This document shows, one piece after another, positions 43,625 through 51,864 of a DNA stretch of 64,000 bases; within the stretch, counting starts at the first letter, position 1; every line of letters starts with the position of its first letter. Source of the DNA: Diaminobutyricimonas aerilata (GTDB taxonomy: Bacteria; Actinomycetota; Actinomycetes; Actinomycetales; Microbacteriaceae); assembly GCF_002797715.1 (NCBI RefSeq), contig NZ_PGFF01000001.1, forward strand, positions 981,304-1,045,303, written 5' to 3'. Both the position numbers and the translations under genes were made by a program. The notes below the pieces were generated by a model. The model did no database searches. It worked only from the letters and a program-made list of their open reading frames with translations, and was not told where the DNA came from.

Positions 43625-44286
43625 CGGCGCTGCGGGTCGTGGTCGTCGACGACCACCCGCTCGTGCGCTCCGGGATCGTCGGGGTGCTCGAGGCGCAGGA
43701 TGTCGAGGTGGTCGGGGAGGCGGATGACGGCGACGCCGCCGTCGAACTCGCGGAGCGCCTGCGACCGGATGTGGTGCTCATGGACATCCGGATGCCGCGT
43801 ATGGACGGCATCGAGGCGACCCGTCGTCTGCGGGAGCTGGGCGACCCGCCGCGGGTGCTCGTGCTCACGACGTTCGACCTCGACGAGTACGTGTACCGGG
43901 CGCTGCGGGCGGGAGCCGCGGGCTTCCTGCTCAAGGATGCGTCACCGGACCGGCTCGTCGACGCGGTGCGGACGGTGGCCACGGGGGAGGCGCTGCTCGC
44001 CCCGGCAGTGACGCGCCGGCTCATCGAACGGTACCTCGGCGAACAGGCGGCACCCGCCGCACCGCCCCGCACCTTCGAGCTCACCGAACGTGAGCGCGAG
44101 ATCTGGCTGCGCATCGCGCGCGGGCTCTCGAACGCCGAGATCGGTGCCGAGTTGTTCGTCAGCGAAGCGACGGTCAAGGCGCACGTGACCCGCCTGCTCG
44201 CGAAGCTGGGCGTGCGCGACCGGGTTCAGGCGGTCGTGGTGGCGTACGAGGCCGGCGTCGTGCGGCCGGGTGGCGAACCCGCCTGA
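43621..44286 (+). CDS. LuxR/NarL family response regulator
   Basis: A 221-residue regulator. The receiver domain has the acidic pair in VVVVDDHPLVRSG, phosphoacceptor Asp55 in VVLMDIRMPRMDG and Lys in LLKDAS; the C-terminal LuxR-type helix-turn-helix is LTERERE with SNAEIGAELFVSEATVKAHVTRLL. GTG 43621 overlaps the kinase stop. Target genes are not evident; the CPBP protease gene lies downstream in the opposite direction. Confidence 0.92.
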   Translation: MTALRVVVVDDHPLVRSGIVGVLEAQDVEVVGEADDGDAAVELAERLRPDVVLMDIRMPRMDGIEATRRLRELGDPPRVLVLTTFDLDEYVYRALRAGAAGFLLKDASPDRLVDAVRTVATGEALLAPAVTRRLIERYLGEQAAPAAPPRTFELTEREREIWLRIARGLSNAEIGAELFVSEATVKAHVTRLLAKLGVRDRVQAVVVAYEAGVVRPGGEPA

Positions 44287-44300
44287 ACCGGCGAGCCGGG

Positions 44301-45041
44301 TCAGGCCCGGATGCGATGCGCCTTCGTGACGACCATGGGCAACAGCACGAGGGACCGCAGGTCGATGACGGCGTGCAGCGCCATCGGCACGAGGATGCTT
44401 CCCGTCGCCACGTACAGCGCCGACATGACGAGCCCGAGCACGGTCGCGCCCGCCATGCCCGCCGCGCCCTGGTAGAGGTGCAGCAGGCCGAACAGCACCG
44501 AGGCGAGGGCGAAGGCGAGCGGCCCGTTGCCGAGCACCGCGAAGAGCAGGGCGGGGAGCGCGAGGCGGAACAGCAGCTCCTCGACGACCCCGGCGTTGAG
44601 CGACAAGCCGGCGCCGTACCAGAGCTCGGCGCGGTTGCGGGGGATGAGCGCCGCGACGTCGCCGAGCGCGGGGATCTCGGTGGCCGAGCGGCCCACCACC
44701 ACGGTCACGGCGATGAGTCCCGCGAGCACGACGACGAGTCCCACGGCGATCCCGATGCCGAGCCCGCCCGCGAGGGCGTCGAGTGCCGGGGCGATGACCG
44801 GCGCCGACCGCACGTCGTCGAGGACGGGCTGCACGAAGCCGCCGGCGGCGAGCAGCACGACGAGCGACAGGCCGCCGAGCAGCACGAGCGATTCGACGAG
44901 CCAGCGCCGGTAGGTGCGCTGTCGTGCCGCGGTGCGGCGCATGCGCTTGAAGCGCCCGTACTCGCGCCGCTCGCGCGTGATGGCGCGCAGGACGAGGATG
45001 CCGATGACGAGCACCAGCACCGCCCAGAGCGCGTTCTGCAT
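44301..45041 (-). CDS. CPBP family intramembrane metalloprotease (CAAX-like)
   Basis: A 246-residue membrane protein with about seven helices. The CPBP catalytic motifs are visible: VVEELLFRLALPAL (EExxxR), FGLLHLYQG and MALHAVIDLRS, whose Glu and His residues bind the metal. Bacterial members are linked to bacteriocin self-immunity or membrane protein processing; which applies is unknown. CAGAAT (minus strand, 45048-45053) ends 6 nt before ATG 45041. Confidence 0.88.
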   Translation of the reverse strand: MQNALWAVLVLVIGILVLRAITRERREYGRFKRMRRTAARQRTYRRWLVESLVLLGGLSLVVLLAAGGFVQPVLDDVRSAPVIAPALDALAGGLGIGIAVGLVVVLAGLIAVTVVVGRSATEIPALGDVAALIPRNRAELWYGAGLSLNAGVVEELLFRLALPALLFAVLGNGPLAFALASVLFGLLHLYQGAAGMAGATVLGLVMSALYVATGSILVPMALHAVIDLRSLVLLPMVVTKAHRIRA

Positions 45042-45047
45042 CCGACC

Positions 45048-45053
45048 ATTCTG
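45048..45053 (-). promoter_or_regulatory. -10 element of the CPBP protease gene
   Basis: CAGAAT on the minus strand ends 6 nt before ATG 45041. Confidence 0.4.
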
Positions 45054-45089
45054 CGGGTAGCGGGCCGGGCGGGCCGACCACGGGCGGCG

Positions 45090-46163
45090 TCAGCGCGGCG
45101 GGGGAGCGGTGCTCGCGCGCGGTACGAGGTGCGTCGGCACGAGGGTCGTGCCGATGTCGGTCGTACTCGATCCGAGCTGGGCGAGCACGCGGGCGACCGA
45201 GCGGCGGCCCATCTCGGCGAAGTCCTGGTGCACCGTCGTGAGCGGCGGTGAGAACGACGCCGCCTCGGGGATGTCGTCGAACCCGACGATGCTGACATCG
45301 TCGGGCACGCGTCGTCCGCGTTCCGCGAGCGCTCGGTAGAGGCCGAGTGCCATCTGGTCGTTGGCGCAGAACACGGCGGTGCAGTCCGGGTCGTCGGCGA
45401 GCAGCAGCCCGGCGCGGTAGCCGGATTCGGCCGTCCAGTCGCCCGGCGCGACCGGGGGGACGCGGCGTCCGGCGCGCTCGAGCGTCTCGCGCCATGCCCT
45501 CGTGCGGCGCTCGGCCGAGAACGAATCCTCCGGGCCGGAGATGTGCCACACGGTGTCGTGCCCGAGCCCGAGCAGGTGTTCCACCGCCTGGCGGGTGCCG
45601 TCGGCCTGGTCGGTGTCGACGACGGGATACCGGTCGCCCGCGTCCGAGTCGACCACGACGACCTTGACGTTCGGCGGCAGCGCGACCGTCGAGGAGTCCA
45701 GCAGGTGCATCTCCATGACCACGATTACGGCGTCGACCGCGAGCTCGTCCATGCGGGTGAAGGCGTTGCGGATGCCGCTCTGGGTGGGGGAGCCGGGGAT
45801 GAGGGTGATCGCGTAGCCCGCCTCCGCTGCGGAGGCGGCGATCGCCTCGAGCGTGCGCATGTTGCCCGTCGTCGCGAGGGTGAACACGATGACGCCGATC
45901 GTGCGGAACTCGCCGCGCTTGAGCGCGCGAGCGGCGCTGTTCGGCCGGTACCCCAGTTCCGCCATCGCGCGCAGCACCGCATCCCGGGTCTCGGGGATGA
46001 CGCCTTCGTAGCCGTTCGACACGCGCGAGACCGTCTGCGCGGAGACGCCGGCGCGTTCGGCGACATCGGCCATGGAGACGCGGCGGGCGCCCGCGAGCGG
46101 ACGCGTGTCGGCCCGGCTGGCTCCGCCGCCGTCCCGCTGCCGCGCGGTCCGTTCCGCTGTCAT
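45090..46163 (-). CDS. LacI family transcriptional repressor of the galactoside operon
   Basis: A 357-residue LacI/GalR regulator. The helix-turn-helix is VSMADVAERAGVSAQTVSRV with the hinge YRPNSAARAL, and the rest is a periplasmic-binding-protein-like sugar sensor (IGVIVFTLATTGN; VFCANDQMALGLYRAL; SIVGFDDIPEA). It is divergent from the ABC importer and GH42 genes; two operators lie in the 88-nt gap, one close to its own promoter, so it probably represses both itself and the operon until a galactoside binds. TAAGCT (46170-46175, minus) ends 6 nt before ATG 46163. Confidence 0.92.
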   Translation of the reverse strand: MTAERTARQRDGGGASRADTRPLAGARRVSMADVAERAGVSAQTVSRVSNGYEGVIPETRDAVLRAMAELGYRPNSAARALKRGEFRTIGVIVFTLATTGNMRTLEAIAASAAEAGYAITLIPGSPTQSGIRNAFTRMDELAVDAVIVVMEMHLLDSSTVALPPNVKVVVVDSDAGDRYPVVDTDQADGTRQAVEHLLGLGHDTVWHISGPEDSFSAERRTRAWRETLERAGRRVPPVAPGDWTAESGYRAGLLLADDPDCTAVFCANDQMALGLYRALAERGRRVPDDVSIVGFDDIPEAASFSPPLTTVHQDFAEMGRRSVARVLAQLGSSTTDIGTTLVPTHLVPRASTAPPPR

Positions 46164-46169
46164 GGCATC

Positions 46170-46175
46170 AGCTTA
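46170..46175 (-). promoter_or_regulatory. -10 element of the lacI-type gene
   Basis: TAAGCT on the minus strand ends 6 nt before ATG 46163; operator 1 starts 12 nt upstream of it. Confidence 0.45.
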
Positions 46176-46186
46176 TCCATGCGCTC

Positions 46187-46202
46187 ATGTTTGCGTAAAC
46201 AT
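46187..46202. promoter_or_regulatory. LacI-type operator 1
   Basis: ATGTTTGCGTAAACAT is a near-perfect palindrome (ATGTTT and AAACAT arms around GCGT) of the LacI/GalR class. Confidence 0.8.
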
Positions 46203-46217
46203 GCCATCCGTGTTCTC

Positions 46218-46233
46218 ATGGTTGCGCAAACAT
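46218..46233. promoter_or_regulatory. LacI-type operator 2
   Basis: ATGGTTGCGCAAACAT differs from a perfect palindrome by one position and lies 31 bp (three helical turns) from operator 1, on the same face of the DNA. Confidence 0.8.
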
Positions 46234-46251
46234 AGGAGAACGGGTTCCTTC

Positions 46252-47178
46252 ATGACAACGACGTCCCCACCGGCGGTCGCCCCTTCGCGAGCCGCCGCGG
46301 CCACCCGCCGCCGCACGCGAACCTCTTGGGCGGGCTGGGCCTTCATCGGCCCGTTCATGATCGTCTTCGCGCTGGTCTTCCTCGCGCCGATCGCCTACGC
46401 GCTCTACCTCAGCGTCTTCCGCGACCAGCTCGTTGGCGGCAACGCGTTCGTCGGGCTCGACAACTACGTGCAGGCCCTGGGTGACGAACGGTTCTGGGCG
46501 GGGCTCCTACGCGTGTCGCTCTTCCTGCTCGTCCAGGTGCCGGTGATGCTCTTCCTCGCGCTGCTCGTCGCCCTCGCGATCGACAGCGGCCGGCTCTACG
46601 GCAAGAACTTCTTCCGCATCGCGATCTTCCTGCCCTACGCCGTTCCCGCCGTCGTCGCGGCCCTCATGTGGGGATTCATGTACGGCACCCGGTTCGGGCT
46701 CGTGGGGAACATCAACGACTTCTTCGGCATCAGCCTGCCGAACCCGCTCTCGCCCGACCTGGTGCTCGCCTCGATCGGCAACATCGTCACCTGGGAGTTT
46801 ATCGGCTACAACATGCTGATCTTCTACGCGGCGCTGCGGGTCATCCCGTCGTCGCTCTACGAGGCGGCCGAGATCGACGGCGCAGGCCAGTTCCGGGTGA
46901 TCACGGCCATCAAGCTGCCCGCCATCCGTGGCGCCCTCGTCATCGCGACGATCTTCTCGATCATCGGCAGCTTCCAGCTCTTCAACGAACCGAGCATCCT
47001 GCAGAACCTCGCGCCCAACTCGATCACGACCGACTTCACGCCGAACCTCTACGCGTACTCGCTGTCGTTCTCGGGGCAGCAGTACAACTACTCGGCCACC
47101 GTCGCCATCATCATGGGCCTGCTCACGATGGCCGTCGCCTACGTCGTGCAGCTGCGCGGCATGAGGAAGGAATCATGA
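46252..47178 (+). CDS. Sugar ABC transporter permease, MalF type
   Basis: A 308-residue permease with six helices. A basic N-tail leads to GWAFIGPFMIVFALVFLAPIAYALYLSVF, typical of carbohydrate uptake transporter-1 permeases. The EAA loop is SLYEAAEIDGAGQFRVITAIKLPA. It works with the next permease and the binding protein below; the ATPase is not encoded here, so a shared MsiK-like ATPase elsewhere in the genome is likely. ATG 46252 follows AGGAGAACGGG within about 10 nt; an upstream in-frame start would overlap the operators. Confidence 0.92.
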   Translation: MTTTSPPAVAPSRAAAATRRRTRTSWAGWAFIGPFMIVFALVFLAPIAYALYLSVFRDQLVGGNAFVGLDNYVQALGDERFWAGLLRVSLFLLVQVPVMLFLALLVALAIDSGRLYGKNFFRIAIFLPYAVPAVVAALMWGFMYGTRFGLVGNINDFFGISLPNPLSPDLVLASIGNIVTWEFIGYNMLIFYAALRVIPSSLYEAAEIDGAGQFRVITAIKLPAIRGALVIATIFSIIGSFQLFNEPSILQNLAPNSITTDFTPNLYAYSLSFSGQQYNYSATVAIIMGLLTMAVAYVVQLRGMRKES

Positions 47179-48107
47179 CCGCCGCCACGACCGGCACGCC
47201 CCGGCGTGCCACGAGCAAGGCCGTGCCGCTGCGCAGCACGCGCCGCACATTCGCCTCGGTGGAGCGCCCGCGCCGCAGCGTGCTGCTCACCGCACTCACC
47301 ACCGTCGTGCTGCTCTACTCGCTGATCCCGCTGCTGTGGCTGCTGATCAACTCGACGAAGACGCAGGGCGACCTGTTCACCTCGTTCGGGCTGTGGTTCG
47401 CCGGCGACTTCGCCTTCTTCGGCAACATCGGCCAGACGCTCACCTACGACGGCGGCATCTTCGTCCGCTGGCTCGGCAACACTCTGCTGTACGTGATCGT
47501 CGGGGCCGGCGGCGCCACGCTGCTCGCCGTGCTCGGCGGATACGCGCTCGCGAAGTTCGCCTTCCCGGGCAAGCGCGCCGTCTTCGCCGTCGTCATCGGC
47601 GCCGTCGCGGTGCCGGGAACGGCGCTCGCGGTGCCGACGTTCCTCATGTTCAGCCAGCTCGGGCTCACCAACACGCCGTGGGCGGTCATCATCCCGTCGC
47701 TAGTGTCCCCGTTCGGGCTGTACCTGATGTGGACCTTCGCGAGCGAGGCGATCCCGACGGAACTGCTCGAAGCCGCCCGCATCGACGGCGCATCCGAGTT
47801 CCGCACCTTCTGGCAGGTGAGCCTGCCGCTGCTCGCACCCGGCATCGTCACCGTCGCGCTGTTCACGATGGTCGCGACCTGGAACAACTACTTCCTGCCG
47901 CTGATCATGCTGCGCAACCCCGACTGGTATCCGCTGACGCTCGGACTCAACCAGTGGAACGCGCAAGCCGCGACCACCGGAGGTGAGGCGGTGTTCCACC
48001 TCGTCATCACCGGATCCCTCCTGACGATCGTGCCGCTCATCGTCGCGTTCCTCGTGCTGCAGCGCTACTGGCAGTCCGGTCTCGCCGCCGGAAGCGTCAA
48101 GGAATGA
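47175..48107 (+). CDS. Sugar ABC transporter permease, MalG type
   Basis: The 310-residue partner permease, six helices. The EAA loop ELLEAARIDGASEFRTFWQVSLPLLAPG is textbook for MalG-type proteins, and the C-terminus ends with QRYWQSGLAAGSVKE, also typical. ATG 47175 overlaps the upstream stop (ATGA), so both permeases are made together. Confidence 0.92.
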   Translation: MTAATTGTPRRATSKAVPLRSTRRTFASVERPRRSVLLTALTTVVLLYSLIPLLWLLINSTKTQGDLFTSFGLWFAGDFAFFGNIGQTLTYDGGIFVRWLGNTLLYVIVGAGGATLLAVLGGYALAKFAFPGKRAVFAVVIGAVAVPGTALAVPTFLMFSQLGLTNTPWAVIIPSLVSPFGLYLMWTFASEAIPTELLEAARIDGASEFRTFWQVSLPLLAPGIVTVALFTMVATWNNYFLPLIMLRNPDWYPLTLGLNQWNAQAATTGGEAVFHLVITGSLLTIVPLIVAFLVLQRYWQSGLAAGSVKE

Positions 48108-48178
48108 CCCCCCGAAACGTCCATCCCGCCGCACCCGCGGCACCCGCAACACTCGACAACGAAGCGAGAGGCAACACC

Positions 48179-49489
48179 ATGCACAGCACCATCCGCCGCC
48201 GCGCCATCGCCGGCGCGGCCCTCACCGCCGCCGCGGCGCTCACCCTGGCCGGCTGCTCCAGCGACGGGGGATCCTCCTCCGGCGGGGGCGCCGAAGAGGG
48301 CGGCAAGCTCACCGTCTGGGCGTGGGAACCCACCCTCGACGAGGTCGTCACCGGCTTCGAGAAGGAGTACCCCGACGTCGACGTCGAACTCGTCAACGTG
48401 GGCACCGGCGACACCCACTACACCGCCCTGCAGAACGCCATCGCGGCGGGCTCGGGCGTGCCCGATGTGGCGCAGCTGGAGTACTTCTCGCTGCCCCAGT
48501 TCACCCTCTCCGAGTCGATCGTCGACCTGACGGAGTTCGGCGCGGGCGACCTCGAGGACCTGTACTCGCCCGGGCCGTGGAACGCGGTCGAGAACGACGG
48601 CGGCGTCTACGGACTGCCGATGGACTCCGGTCCCATGGCGATGTTCTACAACAAGGCGCTCTTCGACCGGCTCGGCGTCGCCGTGCCCACCACGTGGGCC
48701 GAGTACGTCGAGGCCGCGCGCCAGATCCACGCCGCCGACCCGAACGCGTACATCGCGAGCGACACCGGCGACGCCGGCTCGGCCACGAGCATGATCTGGC
48801 AGGCCGGGGGCAAGCCCTACACCGTCGACGGCACGGACGTGTCGATCGATTTCAGCGACGAGGGCTCGACGAAGTACGCCGAGATGTGGCAGACCCTGAT
48901 CTCCGAGGGCCTGCTCTCACCGATCAGCGGCTGGACCGACGAGTGGTTCCAGGGCCTCGGCAACGGCACCCTCGCGACGCTCGTCGTCGGCGCCTGGATG
49001 CCCGCGAACCTCGAGTCCGGTGTGCCCGACGCCTCCGGCGACTGGCGCGTCGCGCCCATGCCGCAGTGGGAGGCCGGTGACACGGCGACTGCCGAGAGCG
49101 GCGGCAGCTCGCTCGCGGTGCCCGCGCTGTCGAAGAACCAGCAGCTCGCCTACGACTTCATCGAGTACGCGAACGCGGGTGACGGAGTGCAGACCCGCAT
49201 CGACGGCGGTGCCTTCCCGGCCACGGTCGCCGAACTCGAGTCGGAGGAATTCCTCAACACCGAGTTCGAGTACTTCGGCGGCCAGAAGGCCAACGAGATC
49301 TTCGCCGAGTCGGCCGCGAACGTCGTGGACGGCTGGAGCTACCTGCCCTTCCAGGCCTACGCGAACAGCATCTTCAACGACACCGCCGGCCAGGCCTACA
49401 ACGGCGACATGACGCTGCACGAGGGTCTGCTCGAGTGGCAGGAAGCGTCCCTCGCGTACGCGAAGGAGCAGGGCTTCACCGTCAAGTGA
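48179..49489 (+). CDS. Sugar-binding lipoprotein of the galactoside importer
   Basis: A 436-residue extracellular binding protein of solute-binding family 1. The signal peptide ends in the lipobox LAGC with Cys26, followed by a Ser/Gly linker, then KLTVWAWEPTLDEVVTGFEKEYPDV, PDVAQLEYFSLPQF and YGLPMDSGPMAMFYNKALFDRLG. The gap of 71 nt after the permease gene is longer than elsewhere in the operon. Binding a galactoside or galacto-oligosaccharide is inferred from the GH42 gene that follows. Confidence 0.93.
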   Translation: MHSTIRRRAIAGAALTAAAALTLAGCSSDGGSSSGGGAEEGGKLTVWAWEPTLDEVVTGFEKEYPDVDVELVNVGTGDTHYTALQNAIAAGSGVPDVAQLEYFSLPQFTLSESIVDLTEFGAGDLEDLYSPGPWNAVENDGGVYGLPMDSGPMAMFYNKALFDRLGVAVPTTWAEYVEAARQIHAADPNAYIASDTGDAGSATSMIWQAGGKPYTVDGTDVSIDFSDEGSTKYAEMWQTLISEGLLSPISGWTDEWFQGLGNGTLATLVVGAWMPANLESGVPDASGDWRVAPMPQWEAGDTATAESGGSSLAVPALSKNQQLAYDFIEYANAGDGVQTRIDGGAFPATVAELESEEFLNTEFEYFGGQKANEIFAESAANVVDGWSYLPFQAYANSIFNDTAGQAYNGDMTLHEGLLEWQEASLAYAKEQGFTVK

Positions 49490-49495
49490 TCCACC

Positions 49496-49520
49496 GGGAG
49501 GCGGCGATCCGCCGCCTCCC
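49496..49520 (+). terminator. Stem-loop after the binding-protein gene
   Basis: GGGAGGCGGCG (49496-49506) pairs perfectly with CGCCGCCTCCC (49510-49520) around a 3-nt loop. It lies between the binding-protein gene and the GH42 gene and probably gives partial termination or protects the upstream mRNA. Confidence 0.65.
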
Positions 49521-49592
49521 ACCCACGTAGGTTCGGGGCGCGCGTCCGAGTGGCCGCGCCCCGAACCGTCTCATCCACGAGGAGACCGACGG

Positions 49593-51638
49593 ATGTCGGA
49601 GAAGACCATCGACCGCAGCTGGATCCGACGGGAACCGGGTGCGACGCCCCGGCTCGAGTACGGCGCCGACTACAACCCCGACCAGTGGCCGCGGGAGGTG
49701 TGGGACGAGGACGTGCGCCTCATGCGTCGAGCCGGCGTCACCGTCGTCTCCCTCGCGATCTTCTCGTGGGCGCGCATCCAGCCCGCCGCCGACGTGTGGG
49801 ACTTCGAGTGGCTCGACGACGCGATGGACCTGCTGCACGCCAACGGCATCTCCGTCGACCTCGCCACGGCCACCGCGTCACCGCCGCCGTGGCTCACGAC
49901 CGCGCATCCCGAGATCCTCCCCGTCACCCGCACCGGCGAGACGGTGTGGCCCGGGGCGCGGCAGCACTGGCGCCCCACCTCCGCGGTCTTCCGCGAGCAC
50001 GCCCTGCGCCTCGTCGACGCCGTCGCCACCCGCTACGCCGACCATCCGGCGCTCGTCGCCTGGCACGTGTCGAACGAGCTCGGCTGCCACAACATCTACG
50101 ACTACTCCGACGACGCCGCCCGCGAGTTCCGGCTCTGGCTGGAGCGCCGCTACGGATCGGTCGACGCCCTCAACGTGGCCTGGGGCACCGCCTTTTGGTC
50201 GCAGCGCTACAGCGCGTGGGAGCAGGTGCTGCCCCCGCGGCTGGCCGCATCGCATCCGAACCCCACGCAGCAGATCGACTTCAAACGCTTCTCCTCCGAC
50301 GCGCTCAAGGACTACCTCGTCGCCGAGCGCGAGCTGCTGCGGCGCATCACGCCGGAGGTGCCCGTCACGACGAACTTCATGATCATGAACGAGACGAACG
50401 GGATGAACTACGCCGATTGGGCGGCGGAGGTCGACTTCGTCTCGAACGACCACTACGTGCTGCCGGGCGAGCAGAGCCGGGACGAGTTGTCCTTCTCGGC
50501 GAACCTCACCGGAGGCATCGCGGGGCACCGTCCCTGGTTCCTCATGGAGCACTCCACGAGCGCGGTGAACTGGCAGTCGGTGAACCTCGCGAAGCAGCCC
50601 GGCGAGCTGTTCCGGGACTCCCTCACGCACGTCGCGCACGGCGCGGATGCGGTGTGCTTCTTCCAGTGGCGGCAGTCCGCCGCCGGTGCGGAGAAGTTCC
50701 ACTCCGGCATGGTGCCGCACGCCGGGGAGGACAGCGACCTGTACCGCGACGTGGTGCGGCTCGGCGAGACCCTCCGGGATCTCGCCCCGGTCGCGGGCAC
50801 TTCGGTGACGCCTGCCCGCGCCGCGATCCTCTTCGACTGGGAGTCCTGGTGGGCGAGCGAGAAGGACTCGCACCCGACGCAGCTGCTGCGGTTCCGCGCC
50901 GAGGCTCTCGACTGGTACTCGGCGTTCCTCGACGCGGGCGTCCGCGTCGACGTGCTGCCCTCGGCGGCGTCGCTCGCCGGATACGACGTCGTCGTGGCCC
51001 CCGTGTTCTACCTCATGCCGCAGGACACCGCGGATGCTCTCCGCGCGTACGTCGAGGGGGGCGGCCACCTCGTCACGACGTACTTCTCGGGCATCGTCGA
51101 CGAGAACGACCACGTATGGCTCGGCGGATACCCGGGTGCCCTGCGCGAGCTGCTCGGCATCCGGATCCAGGAGTTCGGTCCGCTGCTCGAGGGCGACACG
51201 GTCGCGCTCGACAACGGCACGAGCGGGTCGGTGTGGACGGATCGCATCGATCTCGAGGGCGCGGACGCGCTGGTGCGCTACGCGGACGGTCCGCAGTCCA
51301 CCCGACCGGCCGTCACGCGGAACACCGTGGGCGCAGGCTCCGCCACCTACGTGTCGACGCGGCTCGGTCCGCGGGGACTCGCGCCCGTGCTCGCCGAGGT
51401 GCTGGAGCTCGCGGGCGTCGAGAGCGAGCTGCCCGAACCGCTTCGGGGGTCCGTCGAGCTGGCGGTCCGCGGATCGGCCGACTCCGAATTCTGGTTCCTC
51501 GTCAACCGCACCGCGGAGCCGGTGAGGATCGACGGCATCGACGGTGAGGTGATCGTGCGTTCCGTCCGGGACGACGGACCGGCACTCGGATCGCGCGAGG
51601 TTCTCGTCCTCCGCCGACCCGTCACGTCGACCGACTGA
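49593..51638 (+). CDS. Beta-galactosidase, glycoside hydrolase family 42
   Basis: GH42 enzymes hydrolyse beta-galactosides inside the cell. The 681-residue protein has YGADYNPDQWPREVWDEDV at the start of the barrel, the acid/base Glu162 in HVSNELGCHN and the likely nucleophile Glu319 in FLMEHSTSAVNWQ. A beta-galactosidase trimerisation domain (VVAPVFYLMPQDTADAL) and a C-terminal beta domain follow. No signal peptide. ATG 49593 has GAGGAGACCGACGG upstream. It completes the LacI-controlled operon and would cut the imported sugar. Confidence 0.94.
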   Translation: MSEKTIDRSWIRREPGATPRLEYGADYNPDQWPREVWDEDVRLMRRAGVTVVSLAIFSWARIQPAADVWDFEWLDDAMDLLHANGISVDLATATASPPPWLTTAHPEILPVTRTGETVWPGARQHWRPTSAVFREHALRLVDAVATRYADHPALVAWHVSNELGCHNIYDYSDDAAREFRLWLERRYGSVDALNVAWGTAFWSQRYSAWEQVLPPRLAASHPNPTQQIDFKRFSSDALKDYLVAERELLRRITPEVPVTTNFMIMNETNGMNYADWAAEVDFVSNDHYVLPGEQSRDELSFSANLTGGIAGHRPWFLMEHSTSAVNWQSVNLAKQPGELFRDSLTHVAHGADAVCFFQWRQSAAGAEKFHSGMVPHAGEDSDLYRDVVRLGETLRDLAPVAGTSVTPARAAILFDWESWWASEKDSHPTQLLRFRAEALDWYSAFLDAGVRVDVLPSAASLAGYDVVVAPVFYLMPQDTADALRAYVEGGGHLVTTYFSGIVDENDHVWLGGYPGALRELLGIRIQEFGPLLEGDTVALDNGTSGSVWTDRIDLEGADALVRYADGPQSTRPAVTRNTVGAGSATYVSTRLGPRGLAPVLAEVLELAGVESELPEPLRGSVELAVRGSADSEFWFLVNRTAEPVRIDGIDGEVIVRSVRDDGPALGSREVLVLRRPVTSTD

Positions 51639-51649
51639 CGCGCCGGCCA

Positions 51650-51678
51650 CCGGGGAGCGCCGTCGGAGCGCTCCCCGG
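51650..51678 (+). terminator. Hairpin terminator after the GH42 gene
   Basis: CCGGGGAGCGC (51650-51660) pairs perfectly with GCGCTCCCCGG (51668-51678) around a 7-nt loop, 12 nt after the stop; it closes the galactoside operon. Confidence 0.7.
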
Positions 51679-51864
51679 GCTGCGACCCGTTTCGCCCTAC
51701 GACTCGCCGCGCTCAGCCGCGTGCCCGCACACTCCCAGCGCACTGAGCGCGGACATTCGTGGCTTGTGCCGCGTGCCGGACCGAGTCTGACGGCGTGTCA
51801 GGCCGGGGTTCCGCTGTCGCTGTCGTCGGAGATTACGGATCCGCCGGATCGGGAATGCGGGCCG

